A stretch of DNA of 18,642 nucleotides from Physocladia obscura (GCA_027596945.1 JADGJH010000436.1:1-18642), one strand, 5' to 3'. Positions 7,907 through 18,640 are shown, counted from the first letter of the stretch. Notes: a model not told the origin generated them from the sequence alone. Numbers and translations: made by a program.

Positions 7907-8686
7907 TTGCCGCGGCGGTGGAGATTGAAATGCAATATTTTATTACACAAGTCTCACAGAGAATTGTGCGTGTGATAGGGGGGTTTAATAAAAATCAATT
8001 TTTTAATCAAAAGTTTTGAAATATGTCGGCCCTTATGTGGAATATTATTTTTTTTTGGAAAGAGCAACTCATTTGCCATGATTATTAGCCAAATTTACTC
8101 TTAAATAGAAAAATACAATACGGAAACCAACAGAAATAATCAACGTCGATTAATGTCAGTAAATTCAATTGATACACATTGTATTGCGACCAATGCAATC
8201 AAACGCTATGCAATAAATTCCCAGCCTGACAGTTCGCTGGCGAAGCTCAGATATCTTTGACTGGCTTGATATTGAGTGGCGATAAACTGCCCGTTCGTCG
8301 TTGGATTGATTGTATGAAGCGGTAAATAAAGAATAGTGCCGTAATCATTGACTTCTTGCTATATTCATTTAATGGACGTGTCTGCCGTCAAAGAAAATGA
8401 AAATTGATTGTGGCCTGGGCATTTATTTCTGGAGAATTTGACGAATAAAACAATAAAACTTTTTATTTTTTATTTTTTAAATACTATTATTTATTGTTTT
8501 ACTTGATGCACTGCTTCATTTCCTTTTGTTTGTTTTGAGTGAGGGCACAATTATTGCATTGTTCAGAGAGTAGAATTCTCAAGCTGAACTTAAGTTTTTG
8601 CAATGTTGTGAGACACTTGAATTAAAGGTGGCAGATTTCCACCAAACTAGTAAACAAAAATAATTGAAGTAATACCAAAGAACGAA
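7907..8686. other. Gene-free spacer, AT-rich
   Basis: No open frame here shows codon structure, splice pattern or recognisable protein. The stretch separates the divergent minus-strand gene (5375-7652) and the SYLF-SH3 gene, so it should contain promoter DNA, but I see no clear TATA box or known site. 8461-8490 is a low-complexity T/A tract. Confidence 0.6.
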
Positions 8687-9901
8687 ATGACAACAGACAA
8701 ATTCTCCCAGCAATGCCAGAAGGCTGCGCATATTATGCAAGGATTTTTTTATCCAGAAGTCGGAAAGTTGGATAGAGCCCAAGCTTTGATTCCACAAAAC
8801 ATTATCTGTACGTCTTATATACACTTAAAAAAAGTATTTAACTAACAATCATTTAAGCGCAAGCCAAAGGTGTTGCCATTCTGCAAGTGACGCGCGTTGG
8901 ATTCCATGTTTCGGGACGTTATGGAACAGGCGTAGTTGTTGCGCGGCTGGCCGACGGAACTTGGTCTCCGCCGTCTGTCGTCAAAACTGCTGGTATTGGT
9001 CTCGGTTTTGTCTTTGGAGGTACAGTTGAACAAAATAAAAAACAAGAATAACTCCAACAATTATCAACAGCCGAAGTAACGGACAGAGTATTCGTGCTCA
9101 ATACGGATGATGCCGTTAACGCATTCTGTTCTGGCCAAGTCACTCTCGGCGGGAACCTCTCAGTGGCAGCCGGCCTGGTCGGTCGTACCGCTGAAGCAGG
9201 AATTTCACTGGGCTCGAAAAACGCGGTTCCGATTTTTACGTACTCAAAGACGCAGGGATTATTATTTGGTGCTTCATTTGAAGGATCGGTGGTTACGGAG
9301 GGAAAGAAAGAGAATGCGGCGTTTTATGGGTCTGATGTGAGTGTGAAGGAGATTTTGCATGGATTTATTCCAAGGCCGCAGGTTGCAGCAGATCTTTACG
9401 CGTGAGTTTATTTTTTATAGATATATTTTATGGTTTTATTATAATTTATGAAAATCCTGCAGTGTGCTTGAGCGTCGAGTCTCATTTGAAAAAACGAAAG
9501 ACACCGAACCGTCAATCACAGGATTATCAGCGCCACCATTCATAATCCCTACTTTCAAACCATCTGCAACAACCAACCCTCCTTCTTATGAAGAATTTGC
9601 GGTTCTCTCTGAGGATGACTACCACAAGATAGTCACCGACGCAATTATCACCCCTGTATCGGTGCAGCCTTCTGCATCTCCTTCATCGCGCCCTCTTCCC
9701 ACGGCTCCAGGGTCGACGACAAACAACCAAGAAGGATACTGCGTTGCTCTTCACGACTACACGAGTGAAGAGCCTGGGGACTTGAAGTTTAAAGTTGGCG
9801 ATCGCATCCGCGTGACGAAAAAGAATGCAGATGGATGGTGGTATGGAGTTCTTGAGAAGAGTAAAGGTTCTTTTCCGAGCAATTTTGTCAGACTTGTTTG
9901 A
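8687..9901 (+). CDS. SYLF domain-SH3 protein (Ysc84/SH3YL1 family)
   Basis: Exons 8687-8807, 8858-9019, 9071-9401 and 9463-9901 splice at GT/AG sites into 350 residues; the first intron has an ACTAAC branch site. Residues from about 8 to 230 form a SYLF (Ysc84 N-terminal) domain: QAKGVAILQVTRVGFHVSGR, then GIGLGFVFGAE, VFVLNTDDAVNAFCSG, and GRTAEAGISLGSKNAVPIFT with YSKTQGLLFGASFEGS. A Pro/Ser-rich linker follows. Residues 296-350 are an SH3 domain with ALHDY, the E-x-GDLKF acidic turn, the WW pair and GSFPSNFVRLV. Family members bind phosphoinositides through SYLF and actin-nucleation factors such as Las17/WASP through SH3, at endocytic cortical patches. The ATG lies just upstream of the conserved N-terminus, and the TGA stop falls where SH3 domains normally end. 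The gene looks intact. Confidence 0.92.
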
Positions 9902-9943
9902 ATTGCGACTTATTTTTTTTTTAATTCTGTTTTTTTTTTTGTG

Positions 9944-9949
9944 AATAAA
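9944..9949 (+). terminator. Poly(A) signal AATAAA of the SYLF-SH3 gene
   Basis: AATAAA lies 43 bases after the TGA stop, within a T-rich stretch, the usual place for 3'-end processing. Confidence 0.55.
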
Positions 9950-10042
9950 GCTGTTATTTTTTCTTTTTTTGCGTGATTTTGCAGTATACCTAGTGGCAAA
10001 CGAAAGATATTGGAAAAAATTTGGAGTAACTTTTCATGACGG

Positions 10043-10066
10043 CACGTGGCGTTTGTCGTGACGTCA
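10043..10066 (+). promoter_or_regulatory. E-box CACGTG and CRE-like TGACGTCA upstream of the small plus-strand gene
   Basis: CACGTG (10043-10048) and the palindrome TGACGTCA (10059-10066) lie 35-58 bases before the ATG at 10101. These are textbook bHLH and bZIP (ATF/CREB) binding sites. The pairing in the short gap between two genes makes a promoter plausible; binding is not shown. Confidence 0.4.
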
Positions 10067-10100
10067 TTCGTCGAGTCAAACAAAAAAAGGTGATGCAAAA

Positions 10101-10439
10101 ATGTCGAAAAATGAGGGTTTTAGCCGCCACACCACAATAAAAAGAATCACCGTTTCGAGAAAAACAAAAAAAAAACAGCACAGAAGGACACTTTCCATTA
10201 TATCACTTGCCATGCCAGCACTTATCTTCGCGCAACAACAATTCGCAAGCGCAGCGCATGTCGCGCGAATGAAGTCCTCCGCTCCAAATAACACTTCCAG
10301 TTCCAATTCTAGCACTGCACACTCTGGGTCAGATTCAATTTCAACAACATCTACAGACACTTCCGGCTTCTTACGCGGCATACGGAATCAAATATCTCCG
10401 TTCATGACCCAATGGACTCACGGCAGCAGTTCAAACTGA
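10101..10439 (+). CDS. Small hypothetical protein with a hydrophobic segment and Ser/Thr-rich tail
   Basis: A single-exon frame of 112 residues. A strongly basic N-terminus (KRITVSRKTKKKQHRRT) precedes a hydrophobic stretch of about 18 residues (LSIISLAMPALIFAQQQ), then a Ser/Thr/Asn-rich tail ending SSSN. The order could be a signal anchor, a secretion signal with an unusually long basic part, or a mitochondrial presequence; I cannot choose. I recognise no family. Support for a gene on this strand comes from the promoter-like sites just upstream, the AATAAA at 10513 and the gap it fills between two plus-strand genes. A minus-strand frame overlaps it (10381-10076) but lacks such context. Confidence 0.45.
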   Translation: MSKNEGFSRHTTIKRITVSRKTKKKQHRRTLSIISLAMPALIFAQQQFASAAHVARMKSSAPNNTSSSNSSTAHSGSDSISTTSTDTSGFLRGIRNQISPFMTQWTHGSSSN

Positions 10440-10512
10440 TTTCTGAACGCCTATTGATTTATTCATGTTATATTCTTTAGCCTTGTGCACTAGTACCTAT
10501 CTATTATTTTCA

Positions 10513-10518
10513 AATAAA
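10513..10518 (+). terminator. Poly(A) signal AATAAA after the small hypothetical gene
   Basis: AATAAA 73 bases after the TGA at 10437-10439 and 64 bases before the next gene's ATG. Confidence 0.45.
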
Positions 10519-10581
10519 CTGTGTTGATGTTCTTTCGATAGTTGTTGGTGATTGGATAGTAATCGGTTTCTTTGCTTTGAA

Positions 10582-11276
10582 ATGTTGTCAAGAAATCCAT
10601 TCATGAAAGCCACACGGTTGTTTGGCTCTTCGCGTTTGTCAACGGCTTTACCCTGGAAGCATTCGGCAACACCGTACGATATTCTCGGTCTTTCGCGGTC
10701 AGCATCGCCGAAAGAAATAAAAACAAAATACTATGAGGTTTTTTTCTTACTCACATATTTTATTGTCCCTCCATTTGTATGCTGAACTTTGCATGTCCTC
10801 AGCTAGCCTTCAGCCGACACCCAGATAAAAATCTTGACAAAAGCCCTTCCGCCCAGGACAAGATTCAGCAGGAATTTTCGGCTATTCAGGATGCGTACGA
10901 TGTTCTCAAAGATGAAACCGCGAGACGCGAATATGACATGTACGGTGATGCAGGCCTATTCGGCTCAATGCATAACCAGCCAGCAAATTTTTACGACAAC
11001 GAATCGTCTGATCACGATCCGACAAATCGTGAGTAAAAATCAACAAAAAACAACCGCCTTTAAATTTAATCAATCTAACTAACTCACTGCATAGAACGGA
11101 AAGGAGAGTTTAAAATCTTTAGGCCATACTTGTATTTCACAGGAATTATTGTATTGACGGCGTACGTGATGATGAAAACCTTTCGCAAAAGGCAGAATAC
11201 AATGAATGAGCGAGCATGGTCTGATTGGAGAGAATCAAAAAAGTTGGAGGGAATAGATTTTGAGAGAAGAAGATAA
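10582..11276 (+). CDS. J-domain (DnaJ/Hsp40) protein with one membrane segment, probably mitochondrial
   Basis: Exons 10582-10737, 10803-11028 and 11095-11276 give 187 residues. The N-terminus is rich in Arg/Ser and lacks acids over the first 30 residues, as mitochondrial presequences do. The J domain spans about residues 31-96: TPYDILGLSRSASPKEIKTK, the invariant HPD at 58-60 (the first splice join restores YYE-LAFSRHPDKN), and AYDVLKDETARREYDMYG. One hydrophobic segment (about 138-155, PYLYFTGIIVLTAYVMM) is followed by a basic tail (RKRQ). J domains stimulate Hsp70 ATPase; a membrane-anchored J protein would recruit Hsp70 to a membrane. The architecture recalls small DNAJC4-type proteins, but I would not assign orthology. 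The first intron's donor is GTTTTT, weaker than the GTGAGT of the second. An upstream in-frame TTG is not used because an ATG fits. Confidence 0.85.
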
Positions 11277-11420
11277 TAATAAGGCATTACTGGTTCTTTA
11301 AATCAGTTTCGGAAAGGAATTGTGTTCTTTTCATATTCATTGTTCCACTATTTCTTTTCTGACAATTTCAAACAAACAAGAAAAAAAAGACAATACTCCA
11401 ACAATCGCTTCAGAGAAGAT

Positions 11421-14106
11421 ATGCTGCAAAGTATAGTGGAAAACAGCGATCACGGCACCAAAGAAACACGCAAACAACGAAGCGACAACGAAGACAATGA
11501 CGACGACACCAGCACACTCAACTCTGTCCAAACAACATCCACAACCGCCATTTCTTCTTCGTCCTCTTCTTCTTTGCCGCCATTCAGCACGGCAAAAGTT
11601 CTACCGCCTCGTGCTGCAGCTGCGCTTTCTGTTTTGCACCTGTCGCCGTCGCTGCCATCCGGCGATTTGGTTTCACCGCGTCTTTGGGTGTACGCGAATG
11701 GCCCGGACGCAAGATCGCCGCAGCTTTCTGCAAAAATCTCCAATACACAAAGTATCGCCGTTGGCAATGGTGGCAGTGTTGAACGCGCGCGCGAACTAGC
11801 CGTTTTCAAGCGTGCAGCTACTGAAGTTAAAATCTTGGCCCGTGATGCATCCATGTGGGCGATTCCAGAACATCTTGCCGCTTTAGGTAACAAAAAGAAG
11901 TGAAGAATTCTTTTTGATTAAAAAAAAAATTTTTTTTGAAGGAGGGTCATCTTCAGACAGCACTAGTATTGCTTCATTCAGTTCCAGAATTTCGGCAAAC
12001 ATGCCTCTCGGAATTAATAGCTTCTCTACAGCGTCGAGAGGTGTCACAAAACAAAGGTTTTTTATTTTTTTAAATTTTTTTATGATAACTCAAATGCAAA
12101 CATACATGTTCGCACTTGGCATAAAACAGAAAACCTGCGGTAGATGGACCTCCTCCGCTACCACTGAGAAAAGATAGTATTCTTGTCCCTCAGAAAAGCA
12201 GCAAAGAAATCACATATTTGCCACCATCAATCCCAAGAATATTTGTTCAGCGTAAGTTTTGGACAAAGAAATAATAATACCATATTTTGAATCCAAAAAA
12301 TAAATAAATTAATAAATCAATAACAGTTACTGATTTACGAGTTAAAACTACAACACAAGGTAACAATTATTCACATTAAATTTCTTTTTTTATACTTTAA
12401 TTAAATGAAAATAAAAGCTTTCAATGTTTATTGTACAATTCAAGTTGGAAGACAGGTTTATTTTTCAAGTCCACTTCCACTTTCGCAAGAGTCTCGAAAG
12501 GGGTTTGGACTTATGATTTGTCCTCGCGAAGGTTTTATCTTGTGAGTCGATGAACGAAAAATTCTGGGCAATGTGAATATTGAAATTGCACAACAACTAC
12601 AACAAAAAAAATAGCGATATTCCTTCCGTAGATCCTCCTTCACCATATCCAATCCTCATACAAATCCACAAAGGCCATCCACCGCCTCATTCGGTAATCT
12701 CAGGCCTCCAAAAAACCCTACAAAAGCCTATCACACTAGCTCCAACTCCATCTATACGTGGCAAAACACAGCACCGCCGTAGACCGTCGAATGATTCAGT
12801 GGCGCAAAGTATCTTGTCAATCAAGTCCGCTTTCGGCACGTTCAAGCAAGGACTGTTGCGGGGAATGCGCGTAGGCGATGGAGACGATCTGCAGCAGCCG
12901 CAGCAACCACTCAGAACAAGAATGACGCTCAACATCGGAAATTCATTCAGATCAAAGAATAACGCTGCAGCTGTTCTCGCCAACAATGATTCCAATAGTG
13001 GCAGAAATTCAGCAATATCACCAACCGTGAAAGTCAGCATAGAAAAAACAGCTTCTGTAGCCTTCGCAGCTGCAACAACAGCAGAGCCTTTGTATACAAT
13101 ACCATGCTATTACGGTGTAACAGTAACGTCGCGCAGTGAAAGCTTCCACAATCTGTTTCAATTTACGCGCGGCGGCGGAGACGACTATGACGACGGTGCG
13201 TCCGTGTCGAGTCTGGCTGCGGCGGAAGGGTTGCCAGAGTCGCTTATTGGACAAACCGTTTTGGTTGCACAAACACAGTGGGATATGAAGCGCACCTTTG
13301 AGAAGATTGTTTTTGCGCCGGAGGATAGCAGTGATAGTGTTTTGTTTGGTTTGGCGGGGTTGAAATTGGGGGGCAGTGGATGTGGTGGAAGTGGTGGCGG
13401 AAGAGGAGATAGGGAAGTAGCAGTTGTGACTGTGCAGGTTGGAGTGTTTTTGGATGAAGTGTTTCCGCTTGTTGTTGAGGTGCTTTTTTTCGTTCTTTCC
13501 TTTCATTTTTTCCCTTTTCTCTTGAGTCTTCTGCCTTTGTTATTAATTTGTAATGGCTTTTTTTATTTTTATTTTTTTGACAATTTGCAGATTCCAACTG
13601 TGGAGTATTCAACTTTCCTGAATTTTCAGATTTCAAATGGACATGCACGGGTTTGTTCCAAAAAAAACAACATAAAATTGATTTTAATTTTAATTCAAAC
13701 GGAAATAACTGTTAGATCTGGAAAAAATACTGGGCAGTTGTCAACAAAGGAAATCTTGAAATTTATGATTTTGAATACAAAGAGGTAGAGACTTTCTTTT
13801 TCTCTCCTTTTTTCGTGTTATAAAATTGTTTTAATTCGTGTTTTAATTTAGACCAAGCCCATGGTGTCATCTTTACCTCTCCAATTCCATATTGCAAATA
13901 TTTCGAAACCAGACCCGGATGAAATGTGCGCAATGAATTGTCTCCAAATCAATTTCGTTCTTCCGTTTGCCGATCAAGATGAAATCACACCAAGCATGTC
14001 TCGATGGAGACAGTCGGCGATTGAAGATGGTGGAGTTGTGTATGTGACGGCTGATTCCAAAGAAGGGATGGTCAACTTTGAAAATGTTTTGAGAGAATTT
14101 AACTAA
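11421..14106 (+). CDS. Anillin-like cytokinesis scaffold (C2-type anillin homology region plus PH domain)
   Basis: Nine exons keep one frame: 11421-11886, 11942-12056, 12130-12251, 12327-12359, 12418-12541, 12615-13479, 13591-13650, 13716-13784 and 13852-14106, 702 residues in all. The N-terminus is disordered, Ser/Thr- and acid-rich. A C2-like anillin homology region begins near residue 230 (IFVQLTDLRVKTTTQAFNVY, CTIQVGRQVYFSSPLP), runs through GFIFDIPSVD and ILIQIHKGHP, is split by a long low-complexity insertion (about 310-490), and resumes at 497 (LIGQTVLVAQTQWDMKRTFE). The C-terminal PH domain (about 580-700) includes STFLNFQISNGHARIWKKYW, NKGNLEIYDFEYKE and VYVTADSKEGMVNFENVLRE. The usual late Trp of the PH helix is Phe here. 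C2 with a large insertion followed by a C-terminal PH is the anillin/Mid1/Bud4 layout; those proteins bind membrane lipid, septins and Rho at the division site. An extra N-terminal exon cannot be excluded. Confidence 0.75.
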
Positions 14107-14649
14107 CTTTGGGAAGCTTGTTTTTTTTTTCTTTTCTTTTGTGTAAGCAAAATGGTGACCAGTTTTCGTCTCTTGTTTTTTTCTTCTGCTTTCCTTTTCA
14201 ATTTTCATTTTTTTGAATTTTTTGCTGGGCTCAAAAGTCAGTTACTATGGAAAAAACAAATATAAATAGGGTAGCAAACGTTCCTTGCTAAACTTCTTAA
14301 TGAAAGAATTATTGGTGGGAGAAATTTGTTTTGAAATCAACGACCAATTTAACCGTCACAACGATCGCCGAAATTGCACGACTCCAAAATTAAGCCATGT
14401 TGTGATCCATTCAAGGTTCGATTGCTAATTCCATTCACTACAAGCAGATTAAGAAAGCAGCTTAGTAATACGAAAGACGAAGCCAACGGCGACAGTGAAA
14501 CAAATTTGGGGGCAGAGTCTAAGGCCCTTATTTTTGCTTTATTGATGCCAGTAATAAAAAATTAAAAAAATGAAAAAAAGGATAAAAAAAAAGGATAAAA
14601 AAAATAGTGTGGAAAAACCACACTTGTTGATTGAGCCTGTTTGCATCAA
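14107..14649 (+). promoter_or_regulatory. Intergenic region and probable long 5' leader of the ATPase gene
   Basis: A TATA-like TATAAATAGG lies at 14261-14270, about 380 bases before the ATPase ATG. If used, transcription would begin around 14290 and the leader would be long. A short open frame (14300-14428, 42 codons, starting MKELLVGEICFEIND) sits directly behind it and could be an upstream ORF. Near the ATG are a tandem GGATAAAAAAAA tract (14571-14604) and a 6-bp hairpin GTGTGG/CCACAC (14607-14623). No other gene is visible. Confidence 0.4.
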
Positions 14650-17600
14650 ATGGCTGACCATTCAAGAAACATAACGATTCAGGAGCCTAGTAAGCAAAAG
14701 TGGCGGCAAATAATTAATTGTACATGCTTGACTGAACTGAAAACTTTGCAGTAATCGTTAATTCGACATCCGGAACGACGCTAAATACGGCGGCGCCGGA
14801 CTTTGCACTCGAAAAGATTAAGTCTAAGAGCATGGTCTCCATCGTAAGGCCATCCATCCATTAACTAAATTTGCGAGTTAATGTTAACGTGATTTATAGA
14901 CTGAGCACCTAATGTCAATTGCCGACGTTGCCGCGAAGTATCAAGTTGCCATTAACGAAACTAAGCCGCAGAACTCGCAGGGTCTCACAGTTGCCGAAGT
15001 TGCTAAACGCCTTCGCGAAAATGGCCCCAACTGTTTGACTCCTCCATCGAAACGTCACTGGTTCCTGCGCTTTTTGGATATTCTTCTTGGTCTGTTCAAT
15101 CTGATGCTTATCTTTTCCGGCATTGCATGTTACATTCTTTTGGCAATCAACTTTTCTGCAAACTACCAAAATGTTTTGTTGTTTGTATTTATTGTGTTTA
15201 TGGTGGTTCTAAAAATAGTTTTTTTTTGTGTTTTGTTTTAGACATACCTCGGGGCTATTCTGATCATTGTTGCTTTTGGAAATGCCGGTATCGAATTCTT
15301 GCAGATGCAAAAGGCTGCAGCGATTCTTGAGTCTTTTTTGGTTTGTTCACATTTTTTATTCTGTCTGGGCACCAGTTCTTACTCGAGACACTCATCCGAC
15401 AGAATCTGATTCCGTCACAATGTTACGTTATCCGTGACAGCCAAACTTCTCAAATTCCTGCTCAAGATCTTGTTCTTGGAGACGTCGTTGTGGTCCGTTC
15501 TGGAGACAAAGTCCCTGCCGATTTGCTTATTATTGGTTCGACTGAACTAAAGGTTGATAACTCATCATTGACTGGAGAAGCTGACCCACAAGAACGTGGA
15601 ACGAAAAACACTCATGAAAATCCGCTTGAAGCCACGAACTTGGCATTTAACAGTACTTTGGCGGTTGTTGGCAACGGTTATGGTATCGTGGTTCGCACTG
15701 GAGACCACACTCTCATTGGTCAGATCGCATCTCTCACTGCTAACGAAAACCGTCGTGACTCTCCTCTGTCTGTCGAAATTGATCATTTTGTTAAGCTTAT
15801 TGCAACAGTTGCTGCTGTTACTGCCATCATCTTTTTTATTGTTGCCATGACTGCCAAAAACCAAGGAATTTCAAATGCGCTCAACTTTGCCATTGGAACT
15901 TTTGTCAGTTTCGTCCCCGAAGGTCTTCCCGCAACGGTTACCATGTTGCTTTCGTTGGCGGCCGCCCGTATGGCCAAGCGTCAAGTTTTGTGCAAAGATC
16001 TTCAAGGTGTTGAAACTCTAGGTGCGATTACACTTCTTGCCACTGATAAGACTGGAACTTTAACTCGTAACCAAATGACTGTCACGTATATTTGGACTGG
16101 ATTAAAGTTGTATGTTGCACAGAACTTGGTTGAAGGCTCTGATGACGCCAAAATTGCCAAAACCTTCGATAAAGATTCTTCACTAGCCACCAACGAGCTT
16201 GTCCACGCCGCCGTTCTCAATCCAACCGCTAAATTCACCAGTAAAGAAGGACCAATTGCAACTCGCGAAATTCTTGGAGACGCTACCGAAGCTGGTTTGA
16301 TTCGTTTCGCTGCTGTTAAGCTTCCCAATTTTGAGGAGGCTGAAGACCAATATCCGAAAGTGTTCGAAATTCCGTTCAACTCAACCAATAAATGGGCAAT
16401 GACTATTCACAAGAAGAAGCACGCTAATGGCTCTTTGATGTTGTATATCAAAGGAGCTCCCGAACGTATTTTAACACTCTGCTCAACTATTCATGATGGA
16501 AACTCGGTAATTCCTTTCGGTCCGGAGCACAATGCGCGTTTTGACGAAATGTACACTATGTTTGCCTCCAAAGGCCATCGTGTGCTTGCGTTTGCCTGCC
16601 TTGCCCTTCCAGGAAACTCGTTCCCTGAAGACTTCCAATTCTCCAAGGATCCAATCAACTACCCAACTACTGATTTCACTTTCCTCGGTTTGACTTCTCT
16701 TGAAGACCCTCCAAAACACGGAGTACGTGAAGCTGTCGGCAAATGTCGTGCTGCTGGTATTCGTGTTATGATGGTTACTGGAGACCACCCGTTAACTGCC
16801 GAAGCTATTGGACGTAAGATCAACATGATGCTCACCAAGACTAAATCTGAAATCGCCAAGGAACGTGGAGTTCCAGTCAATCAAGTTCCAGAATCTGACG
16901 TAAATGCTATTGTCATTCACGGAGACACTATCGATAATCTGACTGACGCCGAATGGGAAAACATTTTTGACAAGGAAGAAATTATTTTCGCGCGTACGTC
17001 GCCAAAGCACAAGTTGGACATTGTGAAGCGCGCTCAAGGGAGAGGACATATTGTCGGTGTTACTGGAGACGGTGTAAACGATTCACCTGCTTTGAAGAAG
17101 GCCGATTTGGGTATTGCCATGAACATCTCTGGTTCCGATGTGTCCAAAGAAGCTGCTGCCATGATCTTGCTCGACGATAACTTTGCCTCCACTGTTTCTG
17201 GTATCGAAGAAGGGCGCCTGATTTTCCAGAACTTGAAAAAGTCTATTCAATACACAATTACTCACACGATGCCAGAAGTTTGGGCCAATTTGTTCTATAT
17301 TGCTGTTCCGATGCCGCTTCCACTTTCGTCGATTTTGATTTTGGTTGTTGATTTGGGTTTCGAACTTTTTATTGCATTGTCCTATGCTTACGACATTTCT
17401 GAAAATCCGGATGGTCTCATGAAACTTCCGCCGCGAATGCCAGTCAACCCAGAGTCGATTAAACGATTGTACCGCCGTCGTGCTGCCGACCGTGTCGAGT
17501 ATGGTCTTGACCCTGAAGCTGCTGAAGAGCAGGAACATGAGATTGGAAAATGGACCAAATTTCGTCGCGGAGTTAGAAAGTTGTTCACTAAGAGATATTG

Positions 17601-18213
17601 GACTGAATTGTTTGAAAAGAATGACAGTGATATTTTGATTGACGGTGATGTGCTCTCTTACGCGTACGTAGAAGCTGGAACATTGGAAACTCTTGGATGC
17701 TTGACTTGTTACTTCTTTGCCATGTGGTATCACTACAGAATCACTCCGCACGAAGCAGTTCAGCACGGATCTACGTGGGGAACCCAAGATTATACGTTCC
17801 AAGGGCGTAGCGTTACTGCAGATGACCAAAATGATGCTCTGACTTATGGCCAATCAGCTTATTACTTGGCGCTCATGTTCCAGCAATGTTTCAACCACTT
17901 TATCTGCAAAGCAAGGCTGTCCAACCCATGGGGATCTTTCATGTTTGCCAATAAGTGGTCGTTTGTTGGAGTTTTTTGTGGAGGAATCTTTTCACTTCTT
18001 ATTGTCTACATTCCGCCAGTCAACATTGCGTTCTTAACTAACTACAGACTAACTCCGTATGTGTGGTTGGTTGCTATTTTGTGGGGTATCTTTTTGTATG
18101 GATATTCGATTATTCGTATAATCATCAAACGGAAATTGGCTCCGATCAAGTATACGAACGATATCCCAGGCTTGCAAATGTTTCCAACTCGTTGGTCAAC
18201 GACTGGAAAGTGA
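14650..18213 (+). CDS. Na,K-ATPase-like P-type (IIC) cation-transporting ATPase alpha subunit
   Basis: Exons 14650-14689, 14752-14843, 14900-15172, 15242-15340 and 15403-18213 give 1104 residues, close to Na,K-ATPase alpha plus an insertion. Landmarks: a cation-ATPase N-terminal domain (GLTVAEVAKRLRENGPN), the actuator motif LTGEADPQ (TGE at 225-227, with Ala for the usual Ser), PEGLPATVT in M4 (Glu341), the phosphorylated Asp383 in DKTGTLT, KGAPERI for ATP binding, TGDHPLTA, and the hinge GDGVNDSPALKKADLGIAM (Asp724). Ion-site counterparts by alignment to animal Na,K-ATPase are Glu341, Glu793, Asp818 and Glu822 (Asp in animals); Ser775/Asn776 of the animal pump are His789/Thr790. Ten membrane segments are expected. 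An insertion rich in Arg and Glu (about 840-905) lengthens the M6-M7 loop. It acts in the plasma membrane to exchange Na+/K+, or a variant of this. No beta subunit lies nearby. Confidence 0.92.
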
Positions 18214-18335
18214 AAGCAAAGCAAAAACACCGTAGTAATTACAAATACGGGTACATGCAAAATCACACTGTTTCTTTTTTTTTTATTATTTGGTTGAATT
18301 ATTTTGTTTCTTTTGAGATGTGTTTCTTGTTATCA

Positions 18336-18341
18336 AATAAA
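18336..18341 (+). terminator. Poly(A) signal AATAAA of the ATPase gene
   Basis: AATAAA lies 123 bases after the TGA stop in a T-rich 3' region. Confidence 0.5.
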
Positions 18342-18468
18342 TTTATTGATTTATTTTGGAAGACTTCAAAAACCTGAACAAAAATTTATAAAAAAATGGT
18401 TACAAATTGGCCATACTAGCCGAACTGGCTTCCATTGAGTTGATATTTGATGACAAGAAAGTTAGAGA

Positions 18469-18640
18469 ATTTGTGAAGCAAATTTGTTCAGACTGGAAGT
18501 CCGAAAAATGAATAAAAAAGACAAAACAAATTTTCACAAATACCTTCACAAATGCCATCACAAATTGTTAACAAATACTTTCACAAATTATCACAAATTT
18601 GTTGAGACTAAAAAAAAAGTCTCAACAGACACATTTGTGA
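18469..18640. repeat. TCACAAAT octamer array with inverted flanks and hairpin
   Basis: TCACAAAT occurs at 18534, 18546, 18558, 18581 and 18591, with a degenerate AACAAAT copy near 18570, giving a period close to 12 nt. The reverse complement ATTTGTGA stands on both sides, at 18469-18476 and 18633-18640. CAAATTTGTT-C/G-AGACT is present at 18479-18494 and 18594-18609. A perfect 9-bp stem GTTGAGACT/AGTCTCAAC (18601-18609, 18618-18626) encloses eight A. The layout resembles the subterminal sites of a transposon end or a MITE, but the right side leaves the window. Confidence 0.75.

Noticed and set aside
10076..10381. Minus-strand frame of 101 codons opposite the small hypothetical gene
   Set aside because: It has no promoter or poly(A) context on that strand, and its acidic/hydrophobic composition mirrors the Ser- and basic-rich plus-strand gene.
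12542..12614. Apparent in-frame TGA inside the anillin-like gene, followed by sensible codons (VDERKILGNV)
   Set aside because: GTGAGT at 12542 and AATAG at 12612-12614 bound a 73-nt intron whose removal gives GFIF-DIPSVD and keeps the frame, so no stop-codon readthrough is needed.
14374..14565. Open frame of 63 codons before the ATPase gene
   Set aside because: It lacks an ATG at its start, has no splice connection in frame to the ATPase exons and shows no domain.
17083..17853. Long minus-strand frame (256 codons) opposite the ATPase
   Set aside because: It is a shadow of a strongly conserved coding sequence on the plus strand and has no recognisable domains.
8687..18213. TGA read as Trp in the host nuclear code
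   Set aside because: The SYLF-SH3 and ATPase genes end with TGA exactly where their families end, and Trp in these genes is encoded by TGG.
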